Positions 8,833 through 16,657 of a DNA stretch of 64,000 bases are shown piece after piece. The DNA lies in assembly GCF_900129965.1 (NCBI RefSeq), contig NZ_FQXM01000015.1, positions 1-64,000 on the forward strand, read 5' to 3'. Origin of the DNA: Clostridium grantii DSM 8605. GTDB lineage: Bacteria > Bacillota > Clostridia > Clostridiales > Clostridiaceae. The position numbers and the translations under genes were made by a program. The notes beneath the pieces were generated by a model. It worked only from the letters and a program-made list of their open reading frames with translations, was not told where the DNA came from and made no database searches. Position 1 is the first letter of the stretch. The number at the start of each line of letters is the position of its first letter.

Positions 8833-9261
8833 ATGTTAACGATAAAAGAAATTATGGAAATAATTCCTCATAGATATCCATTTTTACTATTAGATAAAGT
8901 AGAAGAATTGGTTCCGGGTAAGAATGTAGTTGCTTTTAAAAACGTAACAATGAATGAATACTTTTTTCAAGGACATTTTCCACAAGAACCAGTTATGCCA
9001 GGAGTATTAATTATAGAAGCCTTAGCACAAGCGGGAGCTGTAGCCCTACTTAGTTTAGATGATTACAAAGGTAAGATAGCATATTTCGGGGGTATAAATA
9101 AAGCAAGATTTAAGAAAAAGGTTGTACCAGGAGATGTTCTTAAACTAGAGGTTGAAATTATTAAAATAAAAGGGCCAGCAGGGATAGGAAAAGCTATTGC
9201 CTCAGTAGATGGAAAAAAAGCTGTAGAAGCAGAAATTATGTTCTTTGTGGGAGAGTCTTAG
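8833..9261 (+). CDS. fabZ: 3-hydroxyacyl-ACP dehydratase
   Basis: Dehydrates beta-hydroxyacyl-ACP. 142-residue hotdog-fold protein with the catalytic H48 (FFQGHFP) and E62 (GVLIIEALAQ). GGGAGGAAAA ribosome site. Located between the accB and accC genes, the same order as in other clostridial and streptococcal clusters. Confidence 0.96.
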   Translation: MLTIKEIMEIIPHRYPFLLLDKVEELVPGKNVVAFKNVTMNEYFFQGHFPQEPVMPGVLIIEALAQAGAVALLSLDDYKGKIAYFGGINKARFKKKVVPGDVLKLEVEIIKIKGPAGIGKAIASVDGKKAVEAEIMFFVGES

Positions 9262-9328
9262 TAAGATTGATCATAGAAAAAATACGATTTAGAATATTCT
9301 TTTTATTAATGAGAGAGTAGGTGAAATA

Positions 9329-10672
9329 TTGTTTAACAAAATACTCATTGCTAATCGTGGAGAAATTGCGGTTAGAATTATTAGAGCTTGTAGAGAAATG
9401 GGAATAGCTACGGTAGCAGTTTATTCAGAAATAGATAAGGATTCATTACATGTAAATTTAGCTGATGAGGCTGTATGTATTGGGCCTGCAAAATCAAAAG
9501 ATAGTTATTTAAATATGGAAAATATAATAAGTGCAACAGTTTTAACAGGAGCACAAGCAATTCATCCTGGATTCGGATTTTTATCTGAAAATAGCAAATT
9601 TGCTGAAGTTTGTAGTGAATGCAATATAACTTTTATAGGACCGGATGCTGAAGTTATGTCTAAGATGGGAAATAAGGCTAGAGCTAGACAAATAATGATA
9701 GAAGCAGAAGTTCCTGTAATTCCAGGTGTGGATGGAGTTTTAGATAGTTACCAACATACAGAAAAAGAAGCTGATAGAATAGGATATCCAGTTATACTAA
9801 AAGCATCTGCAGGCGGTGGAGGAAGAGGAATAAGAATAGTTCATAAAAAAGAAGAACTAAAAAAAGCTTATGAAACTGCCAAGACAGAAGCTAAGGTTTC
9901 GTTTAATGATGATGCTATGTATATGGAGAAGTTTATTGAAAATCCAAGACATATTGAATTTCAAATTCTAGCAGATAATCACGGAACAGTAATTCATTTA
10001 GGTGAAAGAGATTGTTCTGTACAAAGAAGAAACCAAAAAGTTGTTGAAGAAGCACCTTCCACAATAATTTCTGATGACCTTAGAAATAGAATGGGAGAAG
10101 TTGCAATTAAAGCGGCAAAAGCGGTAGCATATAAGAATGCAGGGACTATAGAGTTTTTGGTAGATAAAAATGGTGATTTTTATTTCATGGAAATGAATAC
10201 TAGAATTCAAGTTGAACATCCAGTTACAGAGTTTATAACAGGAATAGACATTATCAAAGAACAAATCAAGATTGCTTTTAATGAAGAATTAAATATGAGT
10301 CAGAATGATGTTACTTTTAAAGGTCATGCCATAGAGTGTAGGATAAATGCAGAAAATCCTTACAAAGGATTTAGACCATCTCCGGGAAAAATATCTTTGG
10401 TTTTATTACCAGGAGGAAATGGAGTAAGAATAGACAGTGCTTTATATAATGGATATAAGATTCCTCCAACATATGATTCAATGGTAGCAAAATTGATTGT
10501 TTATGGTGATAGTAGAATTGAAGCTATAAATAAAATGACAAGAGCACTTGAGGAATTTGTAGTGGAAGGCATTGAAACAAATATTGAATTTCTTGGAGAA
10601 ATTTTAGATAATGAAAATTTTGTTTCAGGTAATTTTGATACTTCCTTTATAGCTAAAGAATTTAATTATTAA
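9329..10672 (+). CDS. accC: Biotin carboxylase subunit of acetyl-CoA carboxylase
   Basis: ATP-dependent carboxylation of biotin on AccB. 447 residues, standard length. Starts with TTG after GTAGGTGAAA. ATP-grasp features seen: N-terminal KILIANRGEIAVRIIRA, Gly-rich loop ASAGGGGRGIRIV, HIEFQILAD, metal site FMEMNTRIQVEHPVTE, and C-terminal GHAIECRINAE. Part of the continuous operon. Confidence 0.97.
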   Translation: MFNKILIANRGEIAVRIIRACREMGIATVAVYSEIDKDSLHVNLADEAVCIGPAKSKDSYLNMENIISATVLTGAQAIHPGFGFLSENSKFAEVCSECNITFIGPDAEVMSKMGNKARARQIMIEAEVPVIPGVDGVLDSYQHTEKEADRIGYPVILKASAGGGGRGIRIVHKKEELKKAYETAKTEAKVSFNDDAMYMEKFIENPRHIEFQILADNHGTVIHLGERDCSVQRRNQKVVEEAPSTIISDDLRNRMGEVAIKAAKAVAYKNAGTIEFLVDKNGDFYFMEMNTRIQVEHPVTEFITGIDIIKEQIKIAFNEELNMSQNDVTFKGHAIECRINAENPYKGFRPSPGKISLVLLPGGNGVRIDSALYNGYKIPPTYDSMVAKLIVYGDSRIEAINKMTRALEEFVVEGIETNIEFLGEILDNENFVSGNFDTSFIAKEFNY

Positions 10673-10704
10673 AATATTTCAAGTCGCTAGAGGTTGGTGA
10701 AAAA

Positions 10705-11679
10705 ATGTTTAAATTAAACAAAGTTTTTAAAAAAACTAAATATATTACACTTACAAAAGAAGAAGATATAAATGTAAATGAAAAATCAAAGGAAGAAACT
10801 AATAAAGTTAAGAAAATTAAGTTAAATAAAAATTCCTCTAAGGGTTCTATAGAAAATGTGGAAAACAAGATTAAAGAAGATGAAAATGATACTAATAAGC
10901 CTAATATCCCCAATGGACTTTGGATAAAGTGCGGTGATTGTGGAGAAGTTTTATATAAAAAAGACTTCGATGTGGATAAAAAAATTTGTTTAAGCTGTGG
11001 AAAACATTATAGAATGAGTGCAAGAGAAAGAATTTATTGTTTAATAGATGAAGAATCATTTATTGAATTTGATAAAGAAATGAAAACTATGAACCCATTA
11101 AACTTTCAAGGCTATGAAGAGAAGATAAGTAAATATCAGGCTAGCTCAAAAGTAGAAGAAGCTATTGTTACAGGCTATGGGACTATACTTGGTAAAAAAA
11201 CTGTTATCGGGGTTATGGATAGTAATTTTATGATGGGAAGTATGGGATCAGTAGTTGGTGAAAAATTAACTCGAGCAGTAGAATATGCAACGGAAAACAA
11301 ATTACCAGTTATTGTTTTTACTGCTTCTGGTGGGGCTAGGATGCAAGAAGGAATCTTTTCATTAATGCAAATGGCTAAAACTAGTGCGGCTATAGAAAAA
11401 CATAATGAGGCAGGTTTATTATATATCTCTGTTCTTACTGATCCAACCACTGGTGGAGTAACTGCAAGTTTTGCAATGCTGGGTGATATAATTTTATCTG
11501 AGCCAGGTGCATTAATTGGGTTTGCAGGTAAGAGGGTTATAGAACAAACAATAAAACAAAAACTTCCTAAAGGCTTTCAGACTGCAGAATTTCTATTAGA
11601 ACATGGATTTATAGATAAAATAGTGGCAAGAAGTGAAATGAAAGAGACTTTAGCTAACATTATTGAAATACACCAATAG
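10705..11679 (+). CDS. accD: Acetyl-CoA carboxylase carboxyltransferase subunit beta
   Basis: With AccA transfers the carboxyl group to acetyl-CoA. 324 residues: a C4 zinc ribbon begins at about residue 73 (CGDCGEV...CLSCGKHYRM), followed by the crotonase-fold core (SGGARMQEG, DPTTGGVTASFA, GFAGKRVIEQT). Residues about 20-65 are a Lys/Glu/Asn-rich low-complexity segment not present in typical AccD of about 285 residues, so this protein has an extended N-terminal linker. Confidence 0.95.
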   Translation: MFKLNKVFKKTKYITLTKEEDINVNEKSKEETNKVKKIKLNKNSSKGSIENVENKIKEDENDTNKPNIPNGLWIKCGDCGEVLYKKDFDVDKKICLSCGKHYRMSARERIYCLIDEESFIEFDKEMKTMNPLNFQGYEEKISKYQASSKVEEAIVTGYGTILGKKTVIGVMDSNFMMGSMGSVVGEKLTRAVEYATENKLPVIVFTASGGARMQEGIFSLMQMAKTSAAIEKHNEAGLLYISVLTDPTTGGVTASFAMLGDIILSEPGALIGFAGKRVIEQTIKQKLPKGFQTAEFLLEHGFIDKIVARSEMKETLANIIEIHQ

Positions 11680-11710
11680 TGATTTTGATGATGAATAAGG
11701 AGGTTTTTTA

Positions 11711-12655
11711 ATGTTAGAATGTGAAAAAGAAATTCTTAATCTAAAAAAAAGATTAAATGAAATAAAAGAATTTGCATTAGAGAAGGAATTAGATTTATCT
11801 ACAGAAATAGAAAAATTAGAAAATGAAATACAGGCCATGGAAATCAAGGTATATGAAACTCTTTCACCAATGGATAAGTTGACGCTTTCTAGAATGATAG
11901 AAAGACCTACATCTCTAGATTATATTGAAAGAATTTTTGATAATTTCATTGAATTTCATGGGGATAGGCAATATAGAGATGACCCTTGTATAGTTGGAGG
12001 AATAGCGAGATTAAATGATATAGCTGTAACTGTGATTGGACAACAAAAGGGTAGAAATATGAAAGAAAACATATTTAGAAATTTTGGTATGCCAAATCCA
12101 GAGGGTTATAGAAAAGCCCTTAGATTAATGGAACAAGCAGAAAAATTTAATAGACCTGTTATTTGTTTTGTTGATACTCCAGGTGCTTATCCAGGTATGG
12201 GTGCAGAGGAAAGAGGGCAAGGAGAAGCAATAGCACGAAATCTAATGAAAATGTCTTCTTTAAAAGTGCCTATAATAACAATAGTAATTGGTGAAGGTGG
12301 AAGTGGTGGAGCTTTAGCAATGTCCGTAGCAGATGAAATTTGGATGTTAGAGCATGCAGTATATTCTATTTTGACACCAGAAGGATTTGCTACTATTCTA
12401 TGGAAAGACTCAAAAAAAGCAAAAGAAGCAGCAGATATAATGAAAATCACAGCTCAAGATTTAAAACAATTTAATATAATAGATAAAATTATAAAAGAAC
12501 CTTTAGGTGGGGCACATATAAATGTAGATGAAACAGCAGAAATTATAAAAAGCAGCTTATTAGCTGTTCCTTTTAAAGATATGAAAGACAATATTCAAGA
12601 AACTATTGATTTAAGATATAAAAAATATAGAAGGATAGGTCAATATAGTGAATAA
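11711..12655 (+). CDS. accA: Acetyl-CoA carboxylase carboxyltransferase subunit alpha
   Basis: Partner of AccD. 314 residues with an N-terminal coiled-coil-like helix, then the crotonase-fold domain: DRQYRDDPCIVGGIA, GQQKGRNMKEN, FVDTPGAYPGMGAEERGQ and GEGGSGGALA. Strong AAGGAGG ribosome site. Last gene of the fatty-acid operon; a strong terminator follows about 80 bases later. Confidence 0.96.
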   Translation: MLECEKEILNLKKRLNEIKEFALEKELDLSTEIEKLENEIQAMEIKVYETLSPMDKLTLSRMIERPTSLDYIERIFDNFIEFHGDRQYRDDPCIVGGIARLNDIAVTVIGQQKGRNMKENIFRNFGMPNPEGYRKALRLMEQAEKFNRPVICFVDTPGAYPGMGAEERGQGEAIARNLMKMSSLKVPIITIVIGEGGSGGALAMSVADEIWMLEHAVYSILTPEGFATILWKDSKKAKEAADIMKITAQDLKQFNIIDKIIKEPLGGAHINVDETAEIIKSSLLAVPFKDMKDNIQETIDLRYKKYRRIGQYSE

Positions 12656-12733
12656 AATTATAATATATTATAGTATAAGCTAAATTCTAATGCATTAATA
12701 TAATTTAATGCATCATATATAATATCCTTCAAA

Positions 12734-12765
12734 AAGGAGCTTCAACTTGGAAGCTCCTTCTTTTT
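12734..12765 (+). terminator. Terminator of the fatty-acid operon
   Basis: Perfect 10-pair stem AAGGAGCTTC/GAAGCTCCTT with a six-base loop, followed by CTTTTT. Typical intrinsic terminator. Confidence 0.9.
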
Positions 12766-12880
12766 CAGATTAAAAATAAACTAACTATTTAGTTGTTACT
12801 GCTTTTATGAAATAATAAAGGCTAGAATGTTGATTCTATTAATAAAAACTCATATTCACTATATATTTTTTTATTAATAG

Positions 12881-14119
12881 GATAAATGCCATTCAAAACA
12901 TCTAGGAGATAAAAGATATGTGTTTAATTGGAATCTTGATAAAGTGCCAACGCCAAAAGAAATGTCAAAAGATTTTCATAACAATGGAATAAAATTATGC
13001 GCAAATATCAAACCAGCGCTTTTAATAGACCATCCTATGTATGAAGAATTAGAACAAAAGAAAATGTTTGTAAAAGATAGAAGTGGAGAAAAAACTGAAA
13101 CAGCTCAATTTTGGGATGAACTAGGAGCTTATATAGATTTTACAAACCCAGAGGCTTATAATTGGTGGAAAAAGCAAGTCACTGAAAAATTATTAGAATA
13201 TGGAATTGATTCTACATGGAATGATAATAATGAATATGAAATTTGGCATGGAGAAACTAAAGCCTTTGGTTTTGGAAAAGAAATAAACATTATCCAAATT
13301 AGACCACTTCAATTTTTATTAATGATGAAAGCATCTTTTGAAGCACAAAAGGATTTTAATCCAAATATAAGACCATATTTAATTTCAAGGTCAGGATGTC
13401 CAGGGATGCAAAGATATGTACAAACTTGGTCAGGTGATAATAGAACATCTTATAACAACTTAAAGTATAATATAAAAATGGGTATAGGTTTAAGTTTAAG
13501 TGGTATGTATAATATAGGACATGATGTTGGTGGTTTTTCAGGTACAGCACCAGAGGGAGAATTGCTTGTTAGATGGGTGCAAAATGGTATTTTTCATCCT
13601 AGATTTACTATTCATTCTTGGAATGATGATGCTACAGTAAATGTTCCTTGGATGTATCCAGAAAGGACTCCAATTAATAAGAGGTGCAATTAAATTTAGA
13701 AATAAAATAACTCCATATATATATAATATGATTTATAGAGCAAATAATTATTATGAACCAATGATAAGACCAACTTTTTAGGATTTTGAAGAAGATTCAA
13801 AAACTTTTGAAGAAATGGATGGTATGACTTTAATTCAGGTATTTGGTATGAAGAAGGAGTTTGTGAAAGCTCCTATGATTTATATGAAGATGATGGATTT
13901 AGTAATGAATATAAAAAGAATGTATTTACTTTCGTAATGATTAAAATGATTTCCGATGAAAAGTGAATAAAAATAGAAACTTTTTCTAAAGGAGAATATA
14001 TTCTACCATATGATAAGATAAGAATTTATCTTCAAGAAAGTGAAATAAGACAAGTAACTATAAATGGTGAGAAAGAAGAAAACAATAGTAAAAATATTTA
14101 TGAAATAAAATTAGATTAG
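12881..14119 (+). pseudogene. Decayed GH31 alpha-glucosidase-like gene
   Basis: The longest open piece (12920-13693) encodes a GH31 catalytic core: KRYVFNWN, LCANIKPAL, the nucleophile region STWNDNNEYEIW, the acid/base region TWSGDNRTS, and GHDVGGFSG. Homology starts abruptly after a TAG at 12878, so the N-terminal half is missing. The frame then shifts near 13670-13690, continuing as ITPYIYNMIYRANNYYEPMI to a TAG at 13779-13781. It shifts again near 13826 (GIWYEEG...YDLYEDDGFSNEY) to a TGA at 13964-13966, and reads on to a natural-looking end at 14119. An intact family member has roughly 700-800 residues. No upstream promoter or ribosome site stands out. The lesions could only be sequencing errors if all of them were, which is unlikely. 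Confidence 0.88.
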
Positions 14120-14127
14120 AAACAAAA

Positions 14128-14154
14128 GGAGCCCTCATACAGGACTCCCTTTTT
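14128..14154 (+). terminator. Terminator behind the GH31 remnant
   Basis: GGAGCCCT (14128-14135) pairs with AGGACTCC (14141-14148) with one C-A mismatch and a five-base loop, then CTTTTT. Probably the original terminator of the decayed gene. Confidence 0.7.
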
Positions 14155-14159
14155 ATATA

Positions 14160-14515
14160 TTCAATATTCAGTTTTTGACTTAACAGAGTATAGTAAATAA
14201 CTTTGAACTAAAGCGTTCATCTTTGCCTTGCTTCAATAAGCTAAGACCCTTTATTTATAAAATCTTACTATCCTCTAAAATTTTAATCTGGTACATTGGT
14301 CTGTCCCCTTCCATACTTGTATAGTGTCTTGGTTTACTTATGAAAGTTAATATTTTTAGGTATCACTTACCTTTCGTGTACTGATATAAATTTTGTTAAT
14401 TTGTTTATGTATTTATAATAACACGAATATTCTGAAAAGTAAATAGTTTATTAAAAAATAATTATTATTAATAGAAAAATGAAACTATAAAGCGACATAA
14501 TTTTTATGTAATATA
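14160..14515. other. Gene-free region with a possible decayed minus-strand frame
   Basis: About 400 bases without an intact gene. On the minus strand one frame stays open from 14362 to 14180 with a single internal TAA at 14255-14257. It reads KPRHYTSMEGDRPMYQIKIL and then SLLKQGKDERFSSKLFTI, with normal-looking amino acid composition but no start codon with a ribosome site. It is slightly less AT-rich than its surroundings. It may be the tail of a lost gene or mobile element; I do not recognise the family. From 14400 on the DNA is very AT-rich and leads into the histidine kinase promoter. Confidence 0.4.
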
Positions 14516-14524
14516 TGATATAAT
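14516..14524 (+). promoter_or_regulatory. Possible extended -10 promoter of the histidine kinase gene
   Basis: TGA-TATAAT is an extended -10 element 40 bases before the start codon. No good -35 box is seen at the usual distance. Confidence 0.4.
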
Positions 14525-14564
14525 ATATTATAATTTAAAATATAACAATATATTGGAGGATGCT

Positions 14565-16574
14565 ATGGAAAAAATAGAATATCAAATAAAATTATTTAAA
14601 AGAATAGAATTTATAGTAATAATACTACTCAGTATTTTATTTTGGTTTTTTAGTAACCGTAATTTTTTGTTATTTCATATAAGTATTGAAGTGGTAGGTA
14701 TAATTTTTGGATTTAGCTTAATGCTTATAGCAGTTGGAACTAGTAAAGTTTCTGAAAATAAAATGTTTACTTATTTAGGTATAATATATGGATTTGTAGG
14801 TTTAATGGATTTTGTTCATACTATGTCATCTGAAGGCATTGTGATTTATACAAATAATACAAATATTTTCATACAATTAAGAATAGTAGCTAGACTTTAT
14901 GAAGCAATAGCTTTAGTTTGTTCAGTATTTTTTATCAAAAGAAAAATAAATGTAGTAAAAACTATTTTTATTAATTTACTAATAGTCATAATTCTATTTT
15001 TTTTAGTATTTGGAGTTAAAATTTTTCCACAATGTTATATTGAGGGTTTAGGAGTAACAAAGGTTAAAGTTATATTAGAATTTGTTATAATAAGTTTGTA
15101 TACTTTAACTATATTTCTCTATAGAAAATATACTAATGAAATGAGTTTTAATACTCTACAAATGTTAGAATATTCATTGATTTTTAAGATTATTGGAGAA
15201 GTATATTTTATCATTTTCAATGAACAGTATAATGTGTTTAATTATTTGGGACATATAAATAAAGGAATCTCTATTTATTTAATGTATAAAGTTATATTTT
15301 TAGCGGTAATTTTAGATCCTTATAACAATATATTTAATAAATTAAACAAAAAAGCAGAAGATTTAGAAAAAGCAAATATAATAATAGAAAATGAAGCGGA
15401 TAAGTATAAAAAAATTCTAGATTTTTTCCCAAACGGCATTATAAAAAAAGAAAATAATAAAATTATTTATGTAAATAAAAGATTTAAAGAAATGTTTAAT
15501 ATAAAAGATGAAAGTGAATTACTACAAGAAAAATTTGATTTTATAAAGTATTGTAAAACAAAAGTAATTATACAAGATAACAGTATAAAAGAGGAAAAAA
15601 ATTTAGAAGCTCCTGTAGAGCGTGAAATTTCAATAAATGGGATAAAGGTAAATGTTGAAATATCAACACTTTGTATCTATAGGGATGAAAAAAAATTATA
15701 TATATCAGTTTTTAGAGATATTGGAGATAAGAAAAAAACAGAAAGAATTATTGCTAAATTAAAAGAAAAAGAAAAAGAAGATGAGTTAAAGAATGAATTT
15801 TTTTCCAATATATCTCATGAATTAAGAACCCCAATTAATGTTATTTATAGTGCAATTCAAACAGAAAAGATATTTTTAAAAGAAAAAAATTTAGAAGCCA
15901 TTGAAAAATACAATTCAATTATTAACCAAAACTGTTTTAGGTTAATAAGAATAACAAATAATATTATTGATTCTACAAAAATTAAATCTAGGTTTATGAA
16001 ACCTAAGTTTAATGTGATCAATTTAGTTCAGCTTATAGAAGAAATAACACAATCAGTTGTAAGCTACGCTGAATACAAGAAAATTGATATTATTTTTGAT
16101 ACGGAGGAAGAAGAAATTTATATTTTATGTGATATTGATTATATTGAAAGAATTATACTTAACTTATTATCTAATGCTATCAAATATAGTGGCGAATATT
16201 GCAAAATTGAAGTTGTTATTAATATAAATCAAAATAAAGAAGTTTTAGTATTAATTAAGGATAATGGAATAGGAATTCCAGAAAACAAGAAAGAAGAAAT
16301 ATTTAATAGATTTGAAAAGATTGATAAGACGATGAATAGAGAAAATGAAGGAAGTGGGATAGGGCTTTATATTGTGAAGTCATTAGTAGAATTGCAAGGA
16401 GGAGTTATTTGGGCAGAAAAAAATCTAGAAAAAGGAAGTAGTTTTTTTATTAAATTTCCAGTGGTAGATGTTTATGATGAAATTTGTGCATCCAAAGAAA
16501 GTGAAAGTATTTTAAAAGAAAACAATATTATTGAAAAAATGAATATCGAATTTTCAGATATATATTTAAAATAA
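14565..16574 (+). CDS. MASE3-type membrane sensor histidine kinase
   Basis: 669 residues from the ATG at 14565 (GGAGG five bases upstream; an in-frame TTG at 14553 overlaps that site). Residues about 10-260 form a multi-helix membrane region with the motif DFVHTMSSEG, characteristic of the MASE3 sensor domain. A PAS-like domain follows (about 285-400). Then comes the kinase core: H box NISHELRTP, N box LLSNAIKYS, G1 DNGIGIPEN and G2 GSGIGLYIVKSL. All catalytic boxes look intact. No response regulator is adjacent, so it is an orphan kinase; the next gene is a c-di-GMP enzyme, which suggests but does not prove a link. Ligand unknown. Confidence 0.88.
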   Translation: MEKIEYQIKLFKRIEFIVIILLSILFWFFSNRNFLLFHISIEVVGIIFGFSLMLIAVGTSKVSENKMFTYLGIIYGFVGLMDFVHTMSSEGIVIYTNNTNIFIQLRIVARLYEAIALVCSVFFIKRKINVVKTIFINLLIVIILFFLVFGVKIFPQCYIEGLGVTKVKVILEFVIISLYTLTIFLYRKYTNEMSFNTLQMLEYSLIFKIIGEVYFIIFNEQYNVFNYLGHINKGISIYLMYKVIFLAVILDPYNNIFNKLNKKAEDLEKANIIIENEADKYKKILDFFPNGIIKKENNKIIYVNKRFKEMFNIKDESELLQEKFDFIKYCKTKVIIQDNSIKEEKNLEAPVEREISINGIKVNVEISTLCIYRDEKKLYISVFRDIGDKKKTERIIAKLKEKEKEDELKNEFFSNISHELRTPINVIYSAIQTEKIFLKEKNLEAIEKYNSIINQNCFRLIRITNNIIDSTKIKSRFMKPKFNVINLVQLIEEITQSVVSYAEYKKIDIIFDTEEEEIYILCDIDYIERIILNLLSNAIKYSGEYCKIEVVININQNKEVLVLIKDNGIGIPENKKEEIFNRFEKIDKTMNRENEGSGIGLYIVKSLVELQGGVIWAEKNLEKGSSFFIKFPVVDVYDEICASKESESILKENNIIEKMNIEFSDIYLK

Positions 16575-16657
16575 AGAGTATAAAATATTATTACTATTTG
16601 TCGATAACTAATATGTATAGTATTGTAATTTTTTAGTTGACCAAGGGGTGAGAAAGT

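Noticed and set aside
12660..12880. Possible N-terminal part of the GH31 gene upstream of the TAG at 12878
   Set aside because: Translation in all plus frames gives frequent stops and no GH31-like residues; the N-terminal half appears deleted.
14160..14515. Search for a c-di-GMP (GEMM) riboswitch before the kinase and GGDEF-EAL genes
   Set aside because: No GEMM core motifs were seen; the region is explained better as AT-rich promoter DNA plus a decayed frame.
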